Shown here piece by piece: positions 30,141 to 38,093 of a stretch of DNA of 64,000 nucleotides. Position 1 is the stretch's first letter. The number at the start of each line of letters is the position of its first letter. Below the pieces are notes generated by a model, which was given only the letters and a program-made list of their open reading frames with translations, was not told the DNA's origin and did no database searches. Both the position numbers and the translations under genes were made by a program. Source of the DNA: G965115915 sp965115915 (GTDB lineage: Bacteria > Pseudomonadota > Gammaproteobacteria > Eutrophobiales > Eutrophobiaceae); the NCBI GenBank assembly GCA_965115915.1, contig OZ220483.1, positions 806,001 to 870,000 of the forward strand. Reading direction: 5' to 3'.

Positions 30141-30155
30141 CGAGGCGAGCCGGCA

Positions 30156-31421
30156 ATGCGCCATGTCATCATCGGTGCGGGTCCCGCCGGGGTTATCGCT
30201 GCCGAGCACATACGGGATTTGGACCCGGACGCACAGATAGTCATAGTCGGAGACGAGCAAGAGCCCCCGTATTCCCGTATGGCCTTGCCTTACCTGCTGT
30301 CGGAGCGTATAGGAGAGCAGGGCACCTGGTTACGCAAGAGTGCTGCGCATTATGATGGCAAGCGCATCGATTGCCGCCAGGATCGGGTGCTCTCGGTGGA
30401 TGCCAAGAACCGGGAGTTGGCCCTGGCTGGCGGTGGGTCGCTTGCGTACGACAGTCTGTTGGTGGCCACGGGTTCCAGTCCTGTTATTCCGCCGTTGCCC
30501 GGTATGGATTTGCCAGGGGTGTACCCGTGTTGGACACTGGCGGATGCACGCAACATCCTGGCGCTGGCGCAGCCGGGCAAGCGGGTCGTATTGATGGGCG
30601 CGGGGTTTATCGGCTGCATCATCCTGGAGGCTTTGGCCCAGCACAAGGTGGAGTTGACGGTGGTGGAGATGGCGGAGCGTATGGTACCCCGAATGATGAA
30701 TCAGGTCTCGGGTGGTTTGATAAAAAAGTGGTGTGAAAATCAAGGTGTTACTGTTCATACTTCAACTCGTGTCGAATCAGTGGAGCAGGCGGACGCGGGT
30801 CTGCTGGACGTGGCGCTGGACAACGGGGAGCATGTCATGGCTGACTTGCTGGTCTGTGCCACCGGGGTCTTGCCAAACCTGGGCCTGCTGGAAGACAGTG
30901 GCATCGAGACGGACACGGGCATCCTGGTCAATGAACGTTTGCAAAGCAGCGACCCGAACGTCTATGCGGCCGGGGATGTGTGTCAGGGTCGGGATTTTTC
31001 CACCGGGGAATACAGCGTTCATGCGATCCAGCCGACGGCTGCGGACCATGCCCGTATTGCCGCGATGAACATGTGCGGACGCACGTGCGCCTATCAGGGC
31101 AGTGTCAACATGAATGTACTGGATACCATGGGGCTGGTCTCCAGTTCCTATGGGCTGTGGATGGGGACGGAAGGCGGTGACAGTGTCGAGTTGTGTGACG
31201 CGCAGCGTTTTCGTTATCTGAACCTGCAGTTCGAAGAGGATGTGCTGGTGGGGTCTCAGGCACTGGGGTTGACACAGCATGTGGGCGTACTGCGTGGGCT
31301 GATCCAGAGCAAATTGCATCTGGGGGAGTGGAAGGCACGCCTGCAGGCGGACCCCACGCGGATTATGGAGGCGTATCTGGGCAGTACCCAGGCGGTTGGA
31401 CATAACGCCGGGCTGATGTAA
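30156..31421 (+). CDS. aorC: FAD/NAD-dependent oxidoreductase subunit (AorC-like)
   Basis: 421-residue pyridine nucleotide-disulfide-type flavoprotein. The N-terminal FAD motif IGAGPAG is at residues 6-12, a second Rossmann motif (LMGAGFIG) near 148, and the FAD C-terminal signature VYAAGDVCQG near 270. In the AOR complex this subunit would exchange electrons with NAD(P). It starts 15 nt after aorB and ends 17 nt before aorD, so the four genes form one transcription unit. A nitrite reductase-like or rubredoxin reductase-like role would be suggested by the fold alone; the operon context favours the AOR partner. Confidence 0.82.
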   Translation: MRHVIIGAGPAGVIAAEHIRDLDPDAQIVIVGDEQEPPYSRMALPYLLSERIGEQGTWLRKSAAHYDGKRIDCRQDRVLSVDAKNRELALAGGGSLAYDSLLVATGSSPVIPPLPGMDLPGVYPCWTLADARNILALAQPGKRVVLMGAGFIGCIILEALAQHKVELTVVEMAERMVPRMMNQVSGGLIKKWCENQGVTVHTSTRVESVEQADAGLLDVALDNGEHVMADLLVCATGVLPNLGLLEDSGIETDTGILVNERLQSSDPNVYAAGDVCQGRDFSTGEYSVHAIQPTAADHARIAAMNMCGRTCAYQGSVNMNVLDTMGLVSSSYGLWMGTEGGDSVELCDAQRFRYLNLQFEEDVLVGSQALGLTQHVGVLRGLIQSKLHLGEWKARLQADPTRIMEAYLGSTQAVGHNAGLM

Positions 31422-31438
31422 TGGGTGATTGAGCCCCG

Positions 31439-31693
31439 TTGAAGATTACGTTCAAGTTGTACGCGGGCCTGTCCCGGTATCTGCCGGAGGACGCGAAAAA
31501 CCATACCTTGACGCTGGACGTGGAATCGGATCGGCTCAGTCCATACGAAGTGCTTGACATGTATCAGGTGCCGCACGAGAGGGCGTTTCTGCTGCTGATC
31601 AATGGTGTTTATCTGCAACCGGGTCAGCGTGACAAAGCGGTGTTGAAAGAGGGCGATACGCTGGCCGTCTGGCCCCCGGTTGCCGGGGGTTGA
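31439..31693 (+). CDS. aorD: MoaD/ThiS-like sulfur-carrier protein of the aor operon
   Basis: 84 residues with a ubiquitin-like pattern and a C-terminal Gly-Gly (AVWPPVAGG), as required for thiocarboxylation by a MoeB-type enzyme. It most likely donates sulfur for the pterin dithiolene of the AOR cofactor. The start is a TTG codon at 31,439 (TTGAAGATTACG), giving MKITFKLYAG, which matches the family N-terminus. It is the last gene of the operon and faces mtaB tail to tail across 35 bp. Confidence 0.8.
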   Translation: MKITFKLYAGLSRYLPEDAKNHTLTLDVESDRLSPYEVLDMYQVPHERAFLLLINGVYLQPGQRDKAVLKEGDTLAVWPPVAGG

Positions 31694-31728
31694 TGGATTT
31701 TTCCTGACCGGGCGGTGGTCGTTCCTGT

Positions 31729-33027
31729 TTACAGAACGGCTGTGGCGCAAAGCTGCCGTGTCGCGTCCACACCATCGATATGTACCTTCAGTATGGTGTT
31801 CTCGCGCATTTCCCCGGGCCCTTGCCAGATGACACGCAGATAGTTTTCTGTGTAACCGGTTTGCAGACCCTGTCGGTTTTTTCCTTCCCATAGCACGGTA
31901 GCGGCGTGCCCCTGTTGCCGACGCAGGAAACGCTCAAGCAGCGCGTCGGACAATTGCCGAACCGCGGCACTGCGTTTGCGCTTGACCGTTTCCGCTACCG
32001 GGTACGGCATCCTGCTGGCGGCGGTCTGTTCGTGTCGGGAGTAACTGAAGACATGGCAGCGCGAAAATCCGATGCGCCGGATGAATGCCAGGCTTTGTTG
32101 CCACTCCGCCTCGCTTTCCCCGGGGAAGCCGACGATGATATCGGTGCTGATATTGAAATTTGGCTCGCGTTCCCTGAGCTTGTCCACCAGGACTGCGAAA
32201 TCCCGGGTATGGCAGCGTCTTCCCATGCGTTTCAATACACTGTCACAGCCACTTTGCAGCGGCAGATGCAGATGCGGCAATAGCCTGGGCGATTCGGCAA
32301 ACAGCTCCAGCAGCCGCCGGGGCAGGGCCCACGGCTCCAGCGAACCGAGTCGCAGGCGCGGCAGGCGGGTTTCGTCAAGGATACGTTCCACCAGTCCGCC
32401 CAGGTCGGTGCCCCGGTCGTTCCCATACCCTCCCAGATGCACCCCGGTCAATACCACTTCCTGGACGCCGACGGCGGTCAACTGCCGTATTTCAGAGAGG
32501 ATGTCCGTGTCGGGACGACTGCTTTCATCGCCTCTGGCAAGCGTGACCACACAGAATGTGCAGCGGTGCCGGCAGCCATCCTGTACCTTGACAAAGGCCC
32601 GGTGGCGACCACGCAGCAACCCGGGGCTGGCGTGCGGGACGGGTATGGCGGTGTCTGCGGTGTGTTTGGCGGTGGCGGGTGGTTCGCGGTCTGGTGCCAG
32701 TGCCTGTCCGACCAGGTGGCGTTTTTGCGCATTCGGGACCACTACGTCGATGCCACCCATGGAGCCAACATCCGCCGCATTCAGGCTGGCGTAGCAGCCG
32801 CTGACGACCAGCCTGGCGTTTTTGTTGCCCCGTCTGCAACGCCGGATAAGCTGGCGGGATTTCCTGGCCGCCTCGGTGGTCACCGCGCACGTGTTGATAA
32901 CCACGATATCGGCTTGCTCGGGCTGCATGACAATGTGATGCCCCTGTCTCCGGAACGCCCTGGCCCAGCTTTCCAGTTCCGCCTCGTTCAGACGACAGCC
33001 CAGGCTTTGAAGGGCAATTTTCGGCAT
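31729..33027 (-). CDS. mtaB: tRNA N6-threonylcarbamoyladenosine(37) methylthiotransferase (MtaB)
   Basis: 432-residue radical-SAM methylthiotransferase. The N-terminal UPF0004 domain carries three cluster Cys (SLGCRLN, NTCAV, VSGCYA). The radical-SAM motif CRHRCTFC lies near residue 152, and a TRAM-like domain follows at the C-terminus. The SLGCRLN and TCAVT signature is closer to MtaB than MiaB or RimO. The family converts t6A37 to ms2t6A37 in ANN-decoding tRNAs. A tRNA-Asn gene lies immediately upstream on the same strand; this may be coincidence, although t6A occurs in ANN-decoding tRNAs such as tRNA-Asn. Confidence 0.88.
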   Translation of the reverse strand: MPKIALQSLGCRLNEAELESWARAFRRQGHHIVMQPEQADIVVINTCAVTTEAARKSRQLIRRCRRGNKNARLVVSGCYASLNAADVGSMGGIDVVVPNAQKRHLVGQALAPDREPPATAKHTADTAIPVPHASPGLLRGRHRAFVKVQDGCRHRCTFCVVTLARGDESSRPDTDILSEIRQLTAVGVQEVVLTGVHLGGYGNDRGTDLGGLVERILDETRLPRLRLGSLEPWALPRRLLELFAESPRLLPHLHLPLQSGCDSVLKRMGRRCHTRDFAVLVDKLREREPNFNISTDIIVGFPGESEAEWQQSLAFIRRIGFSRCHVFSYSRHEQTAASRMPYPVAETVKRKRSAAVRQLSDALLERFLRRQQGHAATVLWEGKNRQGLQTGYTENYLRVIWQGPGEMRENTILKVHIDGVDATRQLCATAVL

Positions 33028-33105
33028 GGTGCGGGGTCCGGGATTTTGGGGCTGTCTTGGGCCTGTGCAGTGTCGCAGGGCAGGGTGGTTTGCGGGTTTT
33101 GAGAT

Positions 33106-33181
33106 TGGCTCCTCGGGACGGGCTCGAACCGCCGACCTAGTGGTTAACAGCCACCCGCTCTACCAACTGAGCTACCGAGGA
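33106..33181 (-). tRNA. tRNA-Asn(GTT)
   Basis: On the minus strand the acceptor TCCTCGG pairs with CCGAGGA, the anticodon loop is CTGTTAA (anticodon GTT), the T loop has GTTCGAGCC, and CCA is encoded at the 3' end. It lies 78 bp upstream of mtaB on the same strand. 33,182-33,403 holds no further gene and must contain the divergent control regions for this tRNA and mpl. Confidence 0.95.
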
Positions 33182-33403
33182 ATCGCCGGGCTGACAATCC
33201 GTGCCAAGTCCGTGGGGATCGTGCCGGGATACTACCCGGGGAGCAGGGTATGGGTCAAGCGTTCGCTGCTTCCGGTTGTGTCGGCACTGGAGGGTGTCGG
33301 CTCATTATCGTCATGGTGGTGACAGCGTATCCCGCTCCATTCAGCGCTGGACGAGGGAATGGGTTACTGACAAAAGGCGTTGCCGAGTGATATGATTCAC
33401 ACG

Positions 33404-34768
33404 ATGAAAAGCATGCATATTCTGGGTATTTGCGGCGCTTTCATGGGGGGGCTGGCACTTATCGCACGTGCCTTGGGTTATCAGGTCAGTGGTTCGGACC
33501 AGAATGTCTATCCGCCGATGTCCGATCTGCTGCGGGATCAGGGTATCGTGTTGTGCCAGGGTTATGCACCGTCTCATCTGCAACCGGCTCCCGACCTGAT
33601 CCTGATCGGCAATGTGTTGTCCAGAGGGAACCCGGCCGTTGAATATGTGTTGGATCAGCGTCTGCCTTTCATGTCCGGATGTGAGTGGTTGTGGCAGGCG
33701 GTATTGCGCGAGCGGCATGTACTGGCCGTTTCCGGCACCCACGGGAAGACCACCACTGCCAGCATGCTGGCATGGATCCTGGAGCATGCCGGAAGGCAGC
33801 CGGGCTATCTGGTCGGTGGCGTGATGGAGAATTTCGGTGTCTCTGCCCGGCTGGGACAATCCCGGTATTTTGTGATCGAGGCGGACGAATATGACACAGC
33901 GTTTTTTGACAAGCGCTCCAAGTTTGTTCATTACCATCCCCAGACCCTGGTCATCAATAATATAGAATATGATCATGCGGACATCTTCGATGATATCGAG
34001 GCCATACGGCGCCAGTTCCATCACTTGCTCCGGGTCGTTCCCCGTTCGGGCTCCGTCATCTTTCGTGCCGGGGACGAGAATATACAGCAGGTATTGGCCA
34101 GAGGATGCTGGTCCAACAGTATGGCTTTCGCGCTGATGGACGAAGCGCAGGAAGCGGACTGGGAGCTCAAGGGGTTGTGCCGTGACTTCAGCCGCATCCG
34201 GATTCGGCATGCGGGTCGACAGTTGCAGTGCGAGACCAGGTTGTTGGGGCAGCATAACGCCCTGAACGCGCTGGCGGCAATGGCTGCCGCCGCCGATGTG
34301 GGGATTGCTCCGGAACTTGCTGCGGCCGCGCTGGCGGGTTTCCGGGGTGTCAGGCGTCGGTTGCAGTTTCTGGGCGAGCGGCGTGGGGTACAGGTCTATG
34401 ATGACTTTGCCCATCATCCAAGCGCGATTGCCGCTACCTTGCAGGCCCTGAGGGCGCATGCCAACGGTAGCCGGATCATCGCGGTCATGGAGCCGCGTTC
34501 CAATACCATGAAGCTGGGGAGACATCGCTCGGGACTGGCTTCCGCGTTTGCGGATGCCGATCAGGTACTGTTTTATCAGCCCGCCACGCTGGGCTGGGAT
34601 ATCGCTTCGGCGACTGCGGAACTGGCGGCAAAACATCGTGTGCTTGAGGATATAGACCATATGGTGCAGTTGCTCGTGGCTGAATCGGTTGCCGGGGACT
34701 GTATCGTGTTTATGAGCAATGGAGGGTTTGGAGGCATACAGCGGAAGTTCATGGATCAGTTGACATAG
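33404..34768 (+). CDS. mpl: UDP-N-acetylmuramate:L-alanyl-gamma-D-glutamyl-meso-diaminopimelate ligase
   Basis: Murein-recycling ligase that joins the recovered tripeptide to UDP-MurNAc in the cytoplasm. The N-terminus MHILGICGAFMGGLA and the TGSDxNVYPPM-type stretch are characteristic of Mpl rather than MurC. The ATP-binding motif GTHGKTTTASML is near residue 115, and Mur-ligase central and C-terminal domains follow (YDDFAHHPSA near 345). Length of 454 aa fits the E. coli enzyme (about 457). The start is uncertain among ATGs at 33,392, 33,404 and 33,413, because no strong Shine-Dalgarno is visible. It is 15 nt before the LON-domain gene. Confidence 0.9.
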   Translation: MKSMHILGICGAFMGGLALIARALGYQVSGSDQNVYPPMSDLLRDQGIVLCQGYAPSHLQPAPDLILIGNVLSRGNPAVEYVLDQRLPFMSGCEWLWQAVLRERHVLAVSGTHGKTTTASMLAWILEHAGRQPGYLVGGVMENFGVSARLGQSRYFVIEADEYDTAFFDKRSKFVHYHPQTLVINNIEYDHADIFDDIEAIRRQFHHLLRVVPRSGSVIFRAGDENIQQVLARGCWSNSMAFALMDEAQEADWELKGLCRDFSRIRIRHAGRQLQCETRLLGQHNALNALAAMAAAADVGIAPELAAAALAGFRGVRRRLQFLGERRGVQVYDDFAHHPSAIAATLQALRAHANGSRIIAVMEPRSNTMKLGRHRSGLASAFADADQVLFYQPATLGWDIASATAELAAKHRVLEDIDHMVQLLVAESVAGDCIVFMSNGGFGGIQRKFMDQLT

Positions 34769-34783
34769 GCGGTCCGAATCATC

Positions 34784-35389
34784 ATGTATATACCGTTGTT
34801 CCCATTGGATACCGTGGTCTTCCCCGGGGGCAGTTTGCAGTTGCGAATTTTTGAGCCACGTTACCTGGATCTGGTCAGCCGATGCCTGCGTGAGGATACG
34901 GGTTTTGGCATCTGCCTGGTTGCTGGCAAGGGGGATGAGGCGGTTGACGGCACAACATCGCAGTTTCGCTTACACGCCACCGGTACCCATGTGCGGATCA
35001 TCGACTGGGAGGGGCTGGAGCACAATCTGTTGGGCATTCGTGTGGAGGCGGACCGGCGCTTTCGTGTCCATTCGGTCAGTCAGCGCAAGGACCGTCTGGT
35101 GGAGGGTGAAGTCGACTGGCGTGATGAAAATGTGCAGGCGCTGAGCAAAGATCACGCGAGTTTTGCGCAACTGTTGCAGGAGATAGTTCAGCGCTTTCAA
35201 CTGGATCTGCCGAACGACTCGGCATGTTACAACGAGGCGCTCTGGGTCAGTGGTCGGTTGGCCGAGATACTGCCTTTCAATATGCTGTCCAAGCAGCATA
35301 TGCTGGAGATGGATGACCCACGTTCACGCTTTGACTATATGCAGGGGCTGCTGGAGAACATGGACCTCGAGAAGTATTCTCTACAGTGA
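34784..35389 (+). CDS. LON N-terminal (substrate-binding) domain protein
   Basis: 201 residues consisting essentially of the LON-SB domain seen at the N-terminus of Lon protease, without AAA or peptidase parts. The family hallmark PLFPLDTVVFPGG is at residues 4-16, followed by LRIFEPRY and the GFGICLV strand. Stand-alone LON-domain proteins are common in gammaproteobacteria; their function is poorly known. It lies 15 nt after mpl and is probably cotranscribed. Confidence 0.85.
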   Translation: MYIPLFPLDTVVFPGGSLQLRIFEPRYLDLVSRCLREDTGFGICLVAGKGDEAVDGTTSQFRLHATGTHVRIIDWEGLEHNLLGIRVEADRRFRVHSVSQRKDRLVEGEVDWRDENVQALSKDHASFAQLLQEIVQRFQLDLPNDSACYNEALWVSGRLAEILPFNMLSKQHMLEMDDPRSRFDYMQGLLENMDLEKYSLQ

Positions 35390-35484
35390 GATGAACCAGG
35401 GCACCGGAGCGGTGTCTCTGCGGGGGCATTCCCCGATCCGGAAACTTGCCGGAGCCGTTTATTTCAAGTGCGTCAAGCACATGC

Positions 35485-35512
35485 TTGACAGTCTGCACAA
35501 AGCTTCTATAAT
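35485..35512 (+). promoter_or_regulatory. Promoter of the solitary truncated autotransporter-family gene
   Basis: TTGACA (35,485-35,490), a 16-bp spacer and TATAAT (35,507-35,512). The flanking bases (TTGACAGTC, then TATAATCCG) match the promoters of the giant array, but the spacer is 2 bp shorter and the surroundings have diverged. This marks it as an old copy of the same promoter. Confidence 0.7.
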
Positions 35513-35591
35513 CCGCGTATCTGTCAGGCCTCGTGCCTGCTGTGCATGGATACTTTAGGGCAACGTTCAGGAACACAGGAGGACAAATACG

Positions 35592-36203
35592 ATGCAGCAA
35601 CGCTCGAGGTCGGCTATTATCCCACCCTCTGAAACGAAGGTGCTGCGGCACCTGGCAAAAACACCCTGGGTCCCTGCCTCGGGCCTGGCCGCCAGTCTGC
35701 TGCTGACACTGTCTGTCGCCTTCGTGCCACAGGCCGCGCAGGCACAAGATACCCCTCCCCCTGCCAAACCCACCGCACTGGGCATCACGGCGGTGCGGGT
35801 GAGCCCGGCCACCCACCCACACGACGTTTTGATCCCGAGCCAGGCGCAGCTTGAGCCTGCGGAGACGATCACCGTGACGGTGACGGAGGAGTCATCGATG
35901 GCCTCAGTTCCGGCCAAACCTGTGGACTTCCGCTACAATGCCGGCATACTGGACGTCACGGTGGCCTGGGAAAACCCCAATGACCCCGCCATCACCGGCT
36001 GGCAGTACCGACTGAAGACCGGCACCGGCCGCTACTCCACCTGGATTAATATCATCCCCGATACCACTGCGACTACTGCCAGCTACACTGTTACCGGACT
36101 CAGCCCCACCACCAGCTATGCTTTCCAGGTGCGGGCATTGAACGATAGTGGCATTGGCCCCGCCTCCGACGAGGTGGTCGTGTGCAGGTTCAGATACATG
36201 TGA
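35592..36203 (+). CDS. Truncated member of the giant autotransporter family (signal peptide plus one FN3)
   Basis: 203 residues. The N-terminus resembles the array genes (AGLLLLALSAAFAPQAVQAQ-type core, here AASLLLTLSVAFVPQ, then AQA). A scrambled stretch with a VSPATHPH motif recalls the end of the beta domain, and one FN3 domain follows (about 35,900-36,180, with TGWQYRLKTGTGRYS). The frame then stops after CRFRYM with no LTV repeats and no barrel. AGGAGG sits 9 nt before ATG 35,592, and there is no poly-C tract. It either encodes a small secreted FN3 protein or is a remnant of a larger gene cut short by the repeat-rich region downstream; I favour the remnant. Confidence 0.7.
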   Translation: MQQRSRSAIIPPSETKVLRHLAKTPWVPASGLAASLLLTLSVAFVPQAAQAQDTPPPAKPTALGITAVRVSPATHPHDVLIPSQAQLEPAETITVTVTEESSMASVPAKPVDFRYNAGILDVTVAWENPNDPAITGWQYRLKTGTGRYSTWINIIPDTTATTASYTVTGLSPTTSYAFQVRALNDSGIGPASDEVVVCRFRYM

Positions 36204-36260
36204 GACTGGGACAGGGGTTATGGGGTCGTTGGTTTTTCGCGTGCGGCGTATTCCGCTGGC

Positions 36261-36787
36261 AGGCGCGCCGGTGGGGGGAAGTTCAGGCCCCCGCACTCTC
36301 ACTGCCGCACACCCGCATATGGCACGAGTAGACTGGCATACTCTCACTGCCGCACACCCGCATATGGCACGAGTAGACTGGGGGCACAAAAGTGGTCGGC
36401 AATCGTGCCCTGGGTGCAGCCTCCGTATAATCGCTCCCCCCTTGAGGGGGAGCCGGCAAGCCAAGGGCGCCAGCCCGCAGGCGCGCCGGTGGGGGGCAGT
36501 CCAGGCCCCCGCACTCTCACTGCCGCACACCCGCATATGGCACGAGTAGACTGTGGGCACAGCAGTGTTTGGCAATCGTGCCCTGGGTGCAGCCTCCGTA
36601 TAATCGCTCCCCCCTTGAGGGGGAGCCGGCAAGCCAAGGGCGCCAGCCCGCAGGCGCGCCGGTGGGGGGCAGTCCAGGCCCCCGCACTCTCACTGCCGCA
36701 CACCCGCATATGGCACGAGTAGACTGTGGGCACAGCAGTGTTTGGCAATCGTGCCCTGGGTGCAGCCTCCGTATAATCGCTCCCCCC
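36261..36787. repeat. 173-bp tandem repeat, three units
   Basis: Units start at about 36,261, 36,479 and 36,652. The second and third are spaced exactly 173 bp; the first is 218 bp because a 45-bp piece (ACTCTCACTGCC start) is itself duplicated at 36,295 and 36,340. The last unit breaks off at 36,787. Each unit contains a CTCCCCC-CTTGA-GGGGGAG hairpin (for example 36,434-36,452) except the broken last one, and a TATAATCGC string. It lies between the truncated autotransporter and a transposase remnant. Open frames through it are repeat-driven and not believed. Confidence 0.88.
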
Positions 36788-36861
36788 GTGACTGAAGTTC
36801 GAGCATGGGAAAATCGTAACCTATTGATTTAGATCGCTATTGATGCGATTTTAGTGCGCCG

Positions 36862-37200
36862 CTACTGGGAACAGGGTAGCCGCACGCCCAACAACTTGAA
36901 GGCCTTGCGCTGCAGCGGTGTGGGTCGGGTGGTGACCACAAACGGCTCGGCCTCGGGCAGGCGCGGTGCCACGGTGTTGCGAGTGATGGTGGCCAGGTCA
37001 GCGAGCAGGGTGCGAAAGCTGTGCACCGGGTCGCCCTCGGTGGTGCGCTTGGTACGGGCCTTGGCGCGGGCAGCTTCGGACCGCTGCGCCGGTGCCACGA
37101 CCGAGAGGCGTGCGGCTTCGGCAGCCTCGCCATCTTCGTCATCGAACAGCAGCGGGCGCAACCGCTGGCGCATGTTCCGTTGGAAAACGCCGCGGTGGCA
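36862..37200 (-). pseudogene. C-terminal remnant of an IS4-superfamily transposase
   Basis: The minus-strand frame ending at 36,862 reads PLLFDDEDGE, then VVAPAQRSEAA, VHSFRTLLADLATITRN and RPTPLQRKAFKLLGV. This resembles the C-terminal end of DDE transposases of the IS4 superfamily (IS1634-like as I recall it). The upstream part of the frame, beyond about 37,200, does not look like transposase, and the catalytic domain is missing. No terminal inverted repeats were recognised. Family assignment is from memory of the motif. Confidence 0.6.
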
Positions 37201-37408
37201 TTCGTGCCGTTGGCCTGTTACAATGCACTTCCTCTTCATGGGGTTGTCGGGAAAGCCCATGCCATGGACGATTGGCAGTAAGTTGTTGTTTAGCCTACCG
37301 ATAATCTGTACAGCCTGGTGGATTGCAGGCCAAGGCGAGCGGTTTGACTTTAGAAAAAAGAAGAAAAGCCTCCAATACACTGACTAGCCCGTCAGGCGCC
37401 AGCGGTTG

Positions 37409-37960
37409 ATGCCGATGCCAGCGGATGGCATAACGCTCAGGCCCCCGAGTGCGGCGGATGGATTGCATGTGTTCCGCCTGATACAACAGTGCCCCCCGCT
37501 GGAAGGCAACTCCCTCTACTGTAACCTTTTGCAATGCAGCCATTTTTCCGGTACCTCCGCGGTAGCCGAAGCCGACAACAACCGGATACTGGGCTTTGCC
37601 AGCGGATATGTACTCCCGGAACGCGGTAGCTGTCTTTTTATCTGGCAGGTAGCTGTCCACGAGCAGGTACGTGGCTGGGGTCTGGGCTGCGCGATGATCG
37701 CCAGTATTTTGCAGCGCGGGCAGTGTCGGGCGGTGACCGAAATCGAGGCCAGCGTCACCAGCGGTAATACGGCTTCAAGGAGAATGTGGGAACGGTTTAC
37801 CGGGCGGCTCGGGGTCGGGTTGAAAGAAGCGGTGCTGTTTGATCGGAACAGGCATTTTGGTGGCGACCATGCTACGGAACTGTTGTTGCGGATCGATGTG
37901 TCAGGCATGGAGAGGGACGCTTTTGATGATTTGATTTCCGCGCATCAGGTGCACGCTTGA
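37409..37960 (+). CDS. ectA: L-2,4-diaminobutyrate acetyltransferase
   Basis: GNAT-fold enzyme making N-gamma-acetyl-diaminobutyrate, the second step of ectoine synthesis. The EctA signature CPPLEGNSLYCNLLQCSHF is near residues 29-47, then WQVAVHEQVRGWGLG (acetyl-CoA loop) and FDRNRHFGGDH near the C-terminus. ATG 37,409 gives 183 aa; a TTG at 37,406 and ATG 37,415 are alternatives. It lies 133 bp upstream of ectB with a microsatellite between them. In most halophiles ectA is the first gene of ectABC. No clear osmoregulated promoter was recognised upstream. Confidence 0.92.
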   Translation: MPMPADGITLRPPSAADGLHVFRLIQQCPPLEGNSLYCNLLQCSHFSGTSAVAEADNNRILGFASGYVLPERGSCLFIWQVAVHEQVRGWGLGCAMIASILQRGQCRAVTEIEASVTSGNTASRRMWERFTGRLGVGLKEAVLFDRNRHFGGDHATELLLRIDVSGMERDAFDDLISAHQVHA

Positions 37961-38020
37961 GCAGGACTGGGAGCCCTCGCGGGTCGGGTCACAAAAGCGC
38001 GAAGTTGCGATCGGGATCGA

Positions 38021-38090
38021 AGATTATAGATTATAGATACAGAGATACAGAGATACAGAGATAGATACAGATACAGAGATATAGAGGATA
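38021..38090 (+). repeat. GATACAGA-type microsatellite between ectA and ectB
   Basis: ATAGATT and GATACAGA motifs repeat here. Three perfect tandem GATACAGA octamers lie at 38,036-38,059, followed by imperfect copies up to the ectB Shine-Dalgarno (GAGG at 38,084-38,087). The AT-rich, low-complexity composition is unlike the flanks. The minus-strand frame across it (LYLYLSLYLC) is meaningless. Confidence 0.85.
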
Positions 38091-38093
38091 GAC

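Noticed and set aside
35421..35435. CGGGG/CCCCG hairpin after the LON-domain gene as a terminator
   Set aside because: Stem of only five pairs and no T run; too weak to list.
36148..36832. Several 80-130 codon frames in the 173-bp repeat region
   Set aside because: They repeat the same peptide with each repeat unit in different frames, with no start signals or recognisable domains.
37344..37381. TTGACT and TACACT upstream of ectA as a promoter
   Set aside because: The spacer would be 26 bp, far outside the usable range.
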